A stretch of DNA of 20,781 bases from RGIG5472 sp051867615 (lineage in GTDB: Bacteria > Bacillota > Clostridia > Oscillospirales > Oscillospiraceae): assembly GCA_051867615.1 (NCBI GenBank), contig JBJDYU010000011.1:1-20781 (forward strand), given 5' to 3'. The notes beneath the pieces were generated by a model. The model had not been told where the DNA came from. It saw nothing but the letters and a program-made list of their open reading frames with translations, and did not search any database. Made by a program: the position numbers and the translations under genes. Positions 15,067 to 20,781 of this stretch are shown here, in pieces. Within the stretch, counting starts at the first letter, position 1. The number at the start of each line of letters is the position of its first letter.

Positions 15067-15074
15067 TAACTATT

Positions 15075-15104
15075 ACTATATCGCAAATCGTAAGAAGAAT
15101 GCAA
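15075..15104 (-). promoter_or_regulatory. Promoter of the candidate crRNA-like RNA
   Basis: On the minus strand TTGCAT (15104-15099), 18 nt, then TATAGT (15080-15075). The -10 box matches consensus at 5 of 6, the -35 box is weak. The predicted start at about 15067 falls one base before the degenerate repeat. It is divergent from the cas5c promoter. Confidence 0.6.
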
Positions 15105-15115
15105 GTATGAATTTA

Positions 15116-15135
15116 CTTAAACATTAAAATCTTAA
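15116..15135 (+). repeat. Direct repeat copy B (proposed Cascade target site upstream of the cas5c promoter)
   Basis: CTTAAACATTAAAATCTTAA ends 6 nt before the -35 box of the cas5c promoter. Read on the minus strand as a protospacer it starts at 15134 and is preceded by TTT (15137-15135), a variant of the type I-C PAM TTC. Homology to the pseudo-spacer stops after 19 nt. Confidence 0.8.
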
Positions 15136-15141
15136 AAAATA

Positions 15142-15170
15142 TTGACAACGTGAAACAGAGGACTTATACT
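15142..15170 (+). promoter_or_regulatory. Promoter of the cas5c-cas8c-cas7c-cas4-cas1-cas2 operon
   Basis: TTGACA (15142-15147), 17 nt, then TATACT (15165-15170). The predicted start is about 15177, giving a 110-nt leader before cas5c. The surrounding AT-rich stretch stands out against GC-rich coding DNA. Confidence 0.92.
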
Positions 15171-15197
15171 GGATTCATAGCAAACGAAGGAAGGGGG

Positions 15198-15227
15198 ATG
15201 TGTCTGATGGTGGAGGCGCAGAGATAA
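15198..15227 (+). CDS. Mini-ORF of 9 codons in the cas5c leader
   Basis: ATG 15198 opens a frame reading Met-Cys-Leu-Met-Val-Glu-Ala-Gln-Arg-stop, about 21 nt after the predicted transcription start. The preceding GAAGGAAGGGGG (15186-15197) is a strong purine-rich ribosome site for this ATG or the in-frame ATG at 15207. The TAA stop directly abuts the terminator stem, so a ribosome there would block hairpin formation. It could be a leader peptide acting in attenuation, or the coding part of a CreT-like RNA toxin; the single AGA codon before the stop recalls the rare-Arg-codon toxin of archaeal CreT, but only weakly. Translation is unproven. Confidence 0.4.
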   Translation: MCLMVEAQR

Positions 15228-15257
15228 GGCAGCCGGATGGTTCGGCTGCCCCTTTTT
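15228..15257 (+). terminator. Intrinsic terminator inside the cas5c operon leader
   Basis: GGCAGCCG (15228-15235), loop GATGGTT and CGGCTGCC (15243-15250) are followed by CC and five T residues. It lies downstream of the operon's promoter and only 29 nt before cas5c, so the cas operon must be reached by readthrough. Alternatively, most transcripts stop here as an RNA of about 80 nt. Confidence 0.85.
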
Positions 15258-15286
15258 CAATATTCTAAAAGCGAGGTGATCTGATT

Positions 15287-15940
15287 ATGAGCCAAGGAAT
15301 TCAAGTGGAGGTATGGGGGGATTATGCCCTCTTTTCCCGCCCGGAGCTGAAGGTAGAGCGCGTCAGCTATGATGTTATGACCCCTTCCGCCGCCAGAGGA
15401 CTGATTGAGGCGATTTACTGGCATCCGGGCCTGCGCTGGCACATTGACCGCATCCATGTGATGAACCCCATCACCTTTACGAACATCCGCCGCAACGAGA
15501 TCAAGGACAAAATCCTGTCCTCCAACGTGCGCTCGGTGATGCTGGGAGCGGACAAGCCTCTTGCTATCTATACCGGTGAGAGCATCCAGCAGCGGGCGTC
15601 CATGGTGCTGACGGATGTACGCTACGTCATTGACGCACATTTTACCATGACCGATAAGGCAAACGGCACCGACAATCCCGGAAAATTCATCGATATCACA
15701 AGGCGCCGGCTGGAGCGGGGGCAGTGCTACCATCAGCCCTGCTTCGGCTGTCGTGAGTTTCCCGCTCGCTTCCGGCCTTGGGCGGGCGGGACCGTTCCCA
15801 CCATCGGAGAGACCCGTTCTCTGGGTTTGATGCTGTACGACATGGACTATTCCGACCCTCGCAGCATCCAGCCCGCTTTTTTCCTCGCCGAACTGGTGAA
15901 TGGCGTGCTTGAGGTAGAGGGAAAGGAGGTGCTGCGATGA
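15287..15940 (+). CDS. cas5c: Type I-C Cascade subunit and crRNA endoribonuclease Cas5c (Cas5d)
   Basis: In type I-C systems this Cas5 replaces Cas6: it cuts the precursor crRNA at the base of the repeat stem, leaving an 11-nt 5' tag, and stays in Cascade. The 217-residue length is typical. The N-terminal strand IQVEVWGDYALFSRPELKVERVSY and MTPSAARGLIEAIYWHPGLRW are characteristic of the subtype, as are NIRRNEIKDKI, RASMVLTDVRYVI and GGTVPTIGETRSLGLMLYDMDY. GAGGTGAT (15273-15280) lies 6 nt before the ATG. It overlaps cas8c by 4 nt (ATGA). First gene after the regulated leader. Confidence 0.96.
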   Translation: MSQGIQVEVWGDYALFSRPELKVERVSYDVMTPSAARGLIEAIYWHPGLRWHIDRIHVMNPITFTNIRRNEIKDKILSSNVRSVMLGADKPLAIYTGESIQQRASMVLTDVRYVIDAHFTMTDKANGTDNPGKFIDITRRRLERGQCYHQPCFGCREFPARFRPWAGGTVPTIGETRSLGLMLYDMDYSDPRSIQPAFFLAELVNGVLEVEGKEVLR

Positions 15941-17679
15941 TCCTGCAAGCGCTATGCGCTTATTACGACGCGCTGGCGGCCCGGGGCAAGATCTCTCCGC
16001 CCGGCTGGTGTGAGGCCAAGGTCTCCTTTGCGCTGGCGATTGACGAAAGCGGCACATTACACGGCGTTATCCCGCTGAAGAGCATCCCCGCCGGAGGGAA
16101 GAAAGAGGCCCCGAAGCTTTTGCGGGTGCCGGAGCAGGTGAAAAAGACCTCGGGCATTTCGGCAAATTTCCTCTGTGAAAACAGCGCCTACTTCCTCGGC
16201 ATCGATGAAAAAGGCAAGCCTGCCCGGTCCCGCCAGTGCTTCGAGGCGGCCCGAGCGCTCCACGAACAGATCCTCTCCGGCGTGGACAGCCCCGCGGCAC
16301 GCGGGATCCTGGGGTTCTTTGCCCGGTGGCAGCCGAAAAACGCCGCAGAGCATCCGATATTGGCGGAATACTTGGGCGAGATCACAAAAGGCGCAAACCT
16401 TGTCTTTTCGGTGAATGGACAGTATGCGCAGGAGGACCCGGCAATCCGTGGAGTCTGGCAGGCTTACCACGCCGCCAGATCTGGCGGCGCTGCAAGGGGC
16501 CGCTGTCTGGTAACCGGACAGATTGCCCCCATTGCCCGTCTGCATCCGGCCATCAAGGGGGTCCAGGGAGCGCAGTCCAGCGGCGCGTCGCTGGTCGCGT
16601 TCAACGCCGCCGCCTTTGAGTCCTATGGCCATGAGCTTGCGGATGAGACAGGGCAGGGACTCAACGCTCCCGTCTCCGAAGCGGCCGCCTTTGCCTATGG
16701 CACGGCGCTGAACCGTCTGCTGGCAGACCGCGACCATGTGCAGTACATCGGAGACACCGCAATCCTCTGCTGGGCGGAGGATGCTGAGCCGCTCTGCCAG
16801 GACCTGTTCTGCGGCACGATGTTCGGCAGTGTCTCCGGCTGCATCACGCAGACTGACCTATGGGACGCGGTGAAGGCCCTGGCTAACGGAGACCCTGTTG
16901 ACATCAACGGCGTCCCACTGCACCCCAGCAATCATTTCTATGTGCTCGGTCTCGCCCCCAGCGCGGCGCGGTTGAGCGTGCGGTTCTTTTTGCAGGATAC
17001 CTTTGGGAATATGCTGAACCATCTGCTGGAGCACTACGCGCGGCTGGAGATTGTAAGGCCGGCCTATATGGAGCGCGGAGAGCTGCCGCTGTGGAAGCTC
17101 CTCAATGAGACCGTGAACCAGAACAGCCGCGAGAAAAAAGCGTCTCCTCCCATGGCGGGCGCGGTCACACGCTCTATCCTGACGGGTGGGATGTACCCGG
17201 TGTCGCTGTTTGAACAGGCGATGATGCGCACCCGCGCCGAGCGGGCCGTCACCTATGGCCGGGCGGCGATCATCAAGGCATTTCTGACGAAAAACGACCA
17301 ATTTCATGTTCCAAAGGAGGTTTTGACCGTGGAACTCAATGAGCAGAGCGCCTATCTGCCCTATGTGCTCGGCAGGCTGTTTGCTGTGCTGGAGCGGGTG
17401 CAGGCGGACGCGAATCCCGGCATCAAGGCGACCATCAAGGACAAGTATTTCAACAGCGCGTCCTCTGCGCCCGCGACGATCTTCCCGCTACTGACCAAGC
17501 TGTCCCAGAGCCATCTGCGTAAGCTGAATCCCGGCCTGCGCATCACCTATGAAAAACGCATCACCGAGCTGGAGGGACGCATTTGCCAAACGCTGCCTGC
17601 CCACCTGTCCCTGCCCGAACAGGGAGCATTCCATCTGGGTTACTATCATCAGGTACAGAAACTGTATGAAAAGAAGTGA
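15937..17679 (+). CDS. cas8c: Type I-C Cascade large subunit Cas8c (Csd1)
   Basis: The large subunit recognises the PAM and helps recruit Cas3. The 580-residue protein matches Csd1 in length and motifs: start MILQALCAYYDALA, an N-terminal FLCENSAYFLGID segment, GRCLVTGQIAPIARLHPAIKGVQG, SLVAFNAAAFESYG, and HFYVLGLAPSAARLSVRFF. The last roughly 116 codons encode the small-subunit region (see cas11c). It overlaps the end of cas5c by 4 nt, so translation is likely coupled. cas7c follows 16 nt later. Confidence 0.97.
   Translation: MILQALCAYYDALAARGKISPPGWCEAKVSFALAIDESGTLHGVIPLKSIPAGGKKEAPKLLRVPEQVKKTSGISANFLCENSAYFLGIDEKGKPARSRQCFEAARALHEQILSGVDSPAARGILGFFARWQPKNAAEHPILAEYLGEITKGANLVFSVNGQYAQEDPAIRGVWQAYHAARSGGAARGRCLVTGQIAPIARLHPAIKGVQGAQSSGASLVAFNAAAFESYGHELADETGQGLNAPVSEAAAFAYGTALNRLLADRDHVQYIGDTAILCWAEDAEPLCQDLFCGTMFGSVSGCITQTDLWDAVKALANGDPVDINGVPLHPSNHFYVLGLAPSAARLSVRFFLQDTFGNMLNHLLEHYARLEIVRPAYMERGELPLWKLLNETVNQNSREKKASPPMAGAVTRSILTGGMYPVSLFEQAMMRTRAERAVTYGRAAIIKAFLTKNDQFHVPKEVLTVELNEQSAYLPYVLGRLFAVLERVQADANPGIKATIKDKYFNSASSAPATIFPLLTKLSQSHLRKLNPGLRITYEKRITELEGRICQTLPAHLSLPEQGAFHLGYYHQVQKLYEKK
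17329..17679 (+). CDS. cas11c: Cas11c small subunit from an internal start within cas8c
   Basis: Inside cas8c the perfect Shine-Dalgarno AAAGGAGG (17313-17320) is followed after 8 nt by an in-frame GTG (17329, codon 465). This gives a separate 116-residue protein from the same stop codon. In characterised type I-C systems the small subunit Cas11c is made exactly this way and lines the Cascade belly beside Cas7. The product begins ELNEQSAYLPYVLGRLFAVLERVQ after the start and is predicted mainly helical, as expected. A TTG six bases earlier is in frame but sits too close to the site. Standard annotation would miss this gene. Confidence 0.85.
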   Translation: MELNEQSAYLPYVLGRLFAVLERVQADANPGIKATIKDKYFNSASSAPATIFPLLTKLSQSHLRKLNPGLRITYEKRITELEGRICQTLPAHLSLPEQGAFHLGYYHQVQKLYEKK

Positions 17680-17695
17680 AGGAGGAAGCTTGAAA

Positions 17696-18586
17696 ATGTC
17701 TGAACCGATCAAAAACCGCTATGAATTCGTGATCCTGTTCGATGTGGAGAACGGCAATCCCAACGGCGACCCCGACGCCGGCAATATGCCCCGCCTGGAC
17801 CCTGAGACCGGGTACGGCCTTGTGACCGACGTCTGCCTTAAACGCAAGATCCGCAACTATGTGGAGACCGTCAAGGAGGACGCGAAGGGCTACCGCATCT
17901 ACATCAAGGACGGCGTGCCTCTGAACCGCTCGGACGCGGAGGCTCTGGCTCACTGGAACGTCGACGAGAAGACCGTCAAAGAGGCCAAAAAGAAGGATGA
18001 TAAGCTGGATGAAAAGATACGCGATTTCATGTGTCAGGAATTTTTCGATATCCGTACCTTCGGCGCGGTCATGACCACTTTTGTCAAGAACAACCTCAAC
18101 TGCGGCCAGGTGCGTGGGCCTGTCCAGCTGGGCTTTGCCCGCTCCGTCGACCCGATCATCCCCCAGGAGGTCACCATCACCCGCGTTGCCATCACCACCG
18201 AGGCCGACGCGGAAAAGAAAGGGACAGAAATGGGCCGCAAGTACATCGTTCCCTATGCCCTCTACCGTTGCGAGGGCTATGTCTCCGCCAATCTGGCCCG
18301 CAAGACCACGGGCTTCTCCCAGGAGGACCTGCAGCTGCTGTGGCAGGCCATCTTGAATATGTTTGAGTGTGACCGCTCCGCCGCCCGTGGCAAAATGGCG
18401 GTGCGGGAGCTGATCGTGTTTGAGCATGACAGCGAGCTTGGCAGTGCGCCTGCGCACAAGCTGTTTGAAGCGGTGCGCGTTTGCAGGAATGAAGACGTCG
18501 ATACGCCGCGCGCTTACAACGACTATACCGTCCAGGTGGACGAAGCCCGCCTGCCCGCCGGCGTCTCCTGCATACGGATGGGGTGA
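17696..18586 (+). CDS. cas7c: Type I-C Cascade backbone subunit Cas7c (Csd2)
   Basis: Cas7 copies form the helical backbone that binds the crRNA spacer. From ATG 17696 the protein has 296 residues, the usual Csd2 size. The family hallmark VENGNPNGDPDAGNMPR (17-33) is present, followed by TDVCLKRKIRNYV, DIRTFGAVM, GQVRGPVQLGFARSVDPI and a VITxT-like VTITRVAITTE. The frame is open back into cas8c, but AAGGAGG (17679-17685) 10 nt upstream selects ATG 17696. Its stop overlaps the cas4 start (GTGA). Confidence 0.97.
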   Translation: MSEPIKNRYEFVILFDVENGNPNGDPDAGNMPRLDPETGYGLVTDVCLKRKIRNYVETVKEDAKGYRIYIKDGVPLNRSDAEALAHWNVDEKTVKEAKKKDDKLDEKIRDFMCQEFFDIRTFGAVMTTFVKNNLNCGQVRGPVQLGFARSVDPIIPQEVTITRVAITTEADAEKKGTEMGRKYIVPYALYRCEGYVSANLARKTTGFSQEDLQLLWQAILNMFECDRSAARGKMAVRELIVFEHDSELGSAPAHKLFEAVRVCRNEDVDTPRAYNDYTVQVDEARLPAGVSCIRMG

Positions 18587-19245
18587 TCTATGCCGAGGAG
18601 GACTTCCTCCAGCTCTCCGGTCTCCAGCATTTTCGCTTCTGCCGTCGGCAGTGGGCGCTGATTCATATCGAAGCGCAATGGCGTGAAAACTATTTCACCG
18701 TAGACGGCTCACTGATGCATGAAACTGCTCACGACGCGGAAAAGCGGGAGAGCAGGGGAGATCTGCTGCTTCTCCGCAGCCTGCCGGTGTTTTCCAGAAC
18801 GCTGGGGGTCTCCGGCCAGTGCGATGTGGTGGAGTTTCACAGGGACCCGGAGGGCGTTCCCCTGCGGGCCCGCGAGGGGCTGTGGAAGCCTTTTCCTGTG
18901 GAGTACAAGCGCGGCAAGCCTAAAGCACACTCCGCCGACGAACTGCAGCTCTGCGCTCAGGCCATGTGTCTGGAGGAGATGCTGTGCTGCGAGATCCCGC
19001 AGGGGGCCCTTTTTTACGGCGAACCCCACCGCAGGACGGCCGTGGATTTCACGCCGGAGCTGCGCCGGGAGGTGCGCGACTGCCTTGCCGAGATGCACCG
19101 TCTCTATGATAGGGGATATACGCCGAAAGTGAAGCCGGGTAAATTCTGCCAGTCCTGTTCCCTGAAGGAGCTGTGTCTGCCGTCGCTGGCGCGCAGGCAG
19201 CCCGTGGCAGACTACCTCAACGCCGGAAAGGAGGAGGTCCTGTGA
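18583..19245 (+). CDS. cas4: CRISPR adaptation nuclease Cas4
   Basis: Cas4 is a RecB-like nuclease with an iron-sulfur cluster that works with Cas1-Cas2 to trim prespacers and ensure they come from PAM-flanked sites. The 220-residue protein has cluster cysteines Cys20 (HFRFCRRQW), Cys189, Cys192 and Cys198 (FCQSCSLKELC). The nuclease residues include His46, Asp81 (GQCD), Glu107 and Lys109 (VEYKRGK) and a QL motif near 121-122. The GTG start overlaps the cas7c stop by 4 nt, and its own stop overlaps cas1 by 4 nt. Confidence 0.97.
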   Translation: MIYAEEDFLQLSGLQHFRFCRRQWALIHIEAQWRENYFTVDGSLMHETAHDAEKRESRGDLLLLRSLPVFSRTLGVSGQCDVVEFHRDPEGVPLRAREGLWKPFPVEYKRGKPKAHSADELQLCAQAMCLEEMLCCEIPQGALFYGEPHRRTAVDFTPELRREVRDCLAEMHRLYDRGYTPKVKPGKFCQSCSLKELCLPSLARRQPVADYLNAGKEEVL

Positions 19246-20273
19246 AACCGCTTCTGAATACGCTGTTCGTTACTTCCGAGGATATCTACCTGACGCTGGA
19301 CGGAGAAAACGTCGTGGCGAACCGGGGCAAAGAAGCGGTGGCCCGGTATCCCCTCCATACACTGCAAAGCATCGTTTCTTTTTCTTACGCAGGGGCGTCT
19401 CCCGCACTGATGGGAGCCTGCGCGAAGCGGGATGTGGGGCTGGCGTTCTGTTCGCCCAATGGGAGGTTCCTGGCCAGAGTGGGCGGAGAGAGCCGTGGAA
19501 ATGTCCTGCTTCGCCGGACCCAGTACCGGACGGCGGATGACCCGGGCCAGAGCTGCCGCATCGCCAGGTGCATGATCTTCGGAAAACTTCACAATGCCCG
19601 TTGGAGCATCGAGCGGACAAAGAGGGATCATGGCCTCCGGGTAGACGGCGGCAGGATAGAGGGCGCCTCCCGGCGAATACAGGGCCTGTTGGGACAGGTG
19701 CTGGAGGAGACCGACCTGGACAGCCTGCGCGGACTGGAGGGGATAGGCGCCAGCGCCTATTTTGACGTACTGGACGAGATGATCCTCAGCGGCAAGGAGA
19801 ACTTTTTCTTCCATGGCCGCAGCCGCCGTCCTCCGCTGGACCGGGTCAACGCGTTGCTGTCCTTCGCGTATAGCCTGCTGGCCCATGATTGCGCCTCTGC
19901 GCTGGAGGCGGTGGGGCTGGATCCCTATGTGGGTTTTCTGCACCGGGACAGGCCGGGACGGACCTCGCTGGCGCTGGACCTGATGGAGGAACTTCGCCCA
20001 TGTCTGGCAGACCGGTTTGTTCTCACGCTGATCAATAACCGGGTGATCAGAGCGTCTGACTTTATCTCCGAGGAAAATGGAGCGGTACTCCTGACGGATG
20101 ACGGGCGTAAGATCTTCTTGCAGCACTGGCAGGAGCGGAAGCGGGAACAGCTGACTCATCCCTATCTGGAGGAGAAGCTGCCTTGGGGAATGGTCCCCTA
20201 TGCGCAGGCTCTGCTGCTGACCCGGTATCTGCGTGGAGATCTGGATGGCTATCCGCCGTTTCTGTGGAAGTAG
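19242..20273 (+). CDS. cas1: CRISPR integrase Cas1 (type I-C)
   Basis: Cas1 with Cas2 inserts new spacers at the leader end of the array. The GTG at 19242, overlapping the cas4 stop as GTGA and preceded by GGAGG, gives the family N-terminus MKPLLNTLFVTSEDIYLTLDGENVV; the frame is open another 23 codons but those lie within cas4. The 343-residue product has the usual length. Metal-binding residues are Glu167 (GLEGIGASAYF), His235 (GFLHRDRPGR) and Asp247/Glu250 (ALDLMEELRP). Confidence 0.97.
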   Translation: MKPLLNTLFVTSEDIYLTLDGENVVANRGKEAVARYPLHTLQSIVSFSYAGASPALMGACAKRDVGLAFCSPNGRFLARVGGESRGNVLLRRTQYRTADDPGQSCRIARCMIFGKLHNARWSIERTKRDHGLRVDGGRIEGASRRIQGLLGQVLEETDLDSLRGLEGIGASAYFDVLDEMILSGKENFFFHGRSRRPPLDRVNALLSFAYSLLAHDCASALEAVGLDPYVGFLHRDRPGRTSLALDLMEELRPCLADRFVLTLINNRVIRASDFISEENGAVLLTDDGRKIFLQHWQERKREQLTHPYLEEKLPWGMVPYAQALLLTRYLRGDLDGYPPFLWK

Positions 20274-20282
20274 GTGGTTTTC

Positions 20283-20573
20283 TTGCTGGTGCTGATCACA
20301 TATGACGTGAATACGGAGGATGCCGCCGGGCGGAAACGGCTGCGGCAGATAGCGAAGCAGTGCGTAAATTACGGCCAGCGGGTGCAGAATTCTGTGTTTG
20401 AATGTTTGCTGGACCCAGGCCAGTGCCGGAGCCTGCAGGCAAAGCTCCTGACGATCATGGATCAGGAGAGGGACAGCCTGCGCTTCTATTATCTGGGTAG
20501 TAAGTACGAGAGCAAGATTGAGCATTTTGGCGCAAAGAACACCTATTTGCCGGAGGAGCCGCTGATTATCTGA
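20283..20573 (+). CDS. cas2: CRISPR adaptation protein Cas2
   Basis: Cas2 is the structural core of the Cas1-Cas2 integration complex. A TTG at 20283 gives 96 residues starting MLVLITYDVNTED, the usual type I-C N-terminus, with AGGTGG (20272-20277) 5 nt upstream. An in-frame GTG at 20274, right after the cas1 stop, would add three residues (MVF) and remains possible. The ferredoxin-like fold shows YDV near the N-terminus, CVNYGQRVQNSVFEC and a C-terminal beta strand. It is last in the cas operon and directly precedes the array leader. Confidence 0.95.
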   Translation: MLVLITYDVNTEDAAGRKRLRQIAKQCVNYGQRVQNSVFECLLDPGQCRSLQAKLLTIMDQERDSLRFYYLGSKYESKIEHFGAKNTYLPEEPLII

Positions 20574-20745
20574 CTTGTGCGAACCGGAATCGAGCAGAAA
20601 GACCTGGGAGCTTCGCACCACGAAAGCCAGCGATATTTGCGCAGAATTTGAAAAGAAACCTTGTATTTCGGCGAAGAAAGGCATTGATAGGACCGAAAAT
20701 TGCCAGATACGTCAAAAATAGAGAAGTTTTTTTGCTGTTTTTGCT
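20574..20745 (+). promoter_or_regulatory. CRISPR leader
   Basis: The 172 nt between cas2 and the first repeat are AT-richer than the coding DNA and non-coding. Just before the repeat, TTTTTGCTG occurs twice in tandem (20729-20737 and 20738-20746, the last G being the repeat's first base). Leader-end motifs like this usually guide spacer integration. I could not define the array promoter with confidence. Confidence 0.8.
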
Positions 20746-20781
20746 GTCGCCCTCCGCGAGGAGGGCGTGGATTGAAATAAT
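20746..20781 (+). CRISPR. First repeat of a type I-C CRISPR array (cut by window end)
   Basis: The repeat occupies 20746-20778 (33 nt): GTC, stem GCCCTCC, loop GCGA, stem GGAGGGC, then GTGGATTGAAAT, the standard type I-C form. Only three spacer bases remain in the window, so array size and spacers are unknown. The repeat ends on the plus strand, the same direction as the cas genes. Confidence 0.92.

Larger units (their letters stand above)
14971..15067 (-). ncRNA. Candidate crRNA-like regulatory RNA (CreR/CreA type)
   Basis: On the minus strand a predicted start at about 15067 leads directly into a degenerate CRISPR repeat (15066-15026), then a 21-nt single-stranded stretch in the spacer position (15025-15005), then a 14-bp hairpin. 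The repeat's last 11 nt, the part Cas5c would leave as the crRNA 5' tag, read TGGGTTGAAAT against TGGATTGAAAT in the true repeat. The first 19 guide nt match 17 of 19 positions of the sequence just upstream of the cas5c promoter; one mismatch falls at position 6, which type I crRNAs leave unpaired. In known systems such partial guides direct Cascade to a promoter without cleavage. The assignment is inference from layout. Confidence 0.7.

Noticed and set aside
15007..15135. The two 20-nt direct repeats as simple repressor operators
   Set aside because: Possible, but copy A begins exactly at the 3' end of the degenerate repeat, where a guide would start. A plain operator model does not explain this; kept as the main alternative.
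17549..17695. 49-codon upstream extension of cas7c
   Set aside because: It lies within cas8c; the AAGGAGG before ATG 17696 and the family N-terminus fix the start there.

Overview
The window looks like a chromosomal segment of a GC-rich, spore-forming member of the Clostridia, probably an Oscillospiraceae-like gut Firmicute. The reasons are strong AGGAGG-type ribosome binding sites, sigma-A promoters with 17-nt spacers, two sporulation-linked genes (yunB and a cotJC remnant), an ECF vitamin-type transporter subunit, and a type I-C CRISPR-Cas locus. The genus cannot be settled from the sequence alone.

Layout. 1-2050: the end of a YebC-family gene with terminators, an ECF transporter S component with its own promoter and terminator, and RNase P RNA (rnpB) on the minus strand with promoter and terminator. 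2124-6409: a murD-yunB-ligA transcription unit (cell wall, sporulation, DNA ligation). 6444-6965: a GrpB-family protein. 7030-10020 (minus strand): the methionine ABC importer metN-metI-metQ, driven by a consensus promoter and preceded by a methionine-rich leader peptide and an intrinsic terminator. 10318-11890: a papain-like/C39-like hypothetical protein and proC. 11967-12416 (minus strand): a 5'-truncated cotJC, followed by about 230 nt of unassigned sequence. 12643-20781: a complete type I-C CRISPR-Cas locus in the order cas3, cas5c, cas8c (with internal cas11c), cas7c, cas4, cas1, cas2, leader, first CRISPR repeat.

The most interesting stretch is the 324-nt gap between cas3 and cas5c (14963-15286). 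On the minus strand it holds a degenerate CRISPR repeat (15066 down to 15026) whose last 11 nt match the real repeat's crRNA 5' tag at 10 of 11 positions. A minus-strand promoter would start transcription almost exactly at this degenerate repeat. The 19 nt that follow, in the spacer position, recur (17 of 19) immediately upstream of the -35 box of the promoter that drives cas5c-cas2, next to a TTT PAM-like triplet. This is the layout expected of a crRNA-like guide that directs Cascade to the cas promoter (CreR-type autoregulation or a CreTA-type RNA toxin-antitoxin). Downstream of the target promoter lie a 9-codon ORF with a purine-rich Shine-Dalgarno and an intrinsic terminator before cas5c, which could be an attenuator or the toxin RNA of such a pair.

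The second notable element is the metNIQ leader. A 38-residue ORF with 12 Met codons, a good ribosome binding site and a downstream terminator suggests ribosome-mediated transcription attenuation by methionine, in place of the S-box or T-box usual in Firmicutes.
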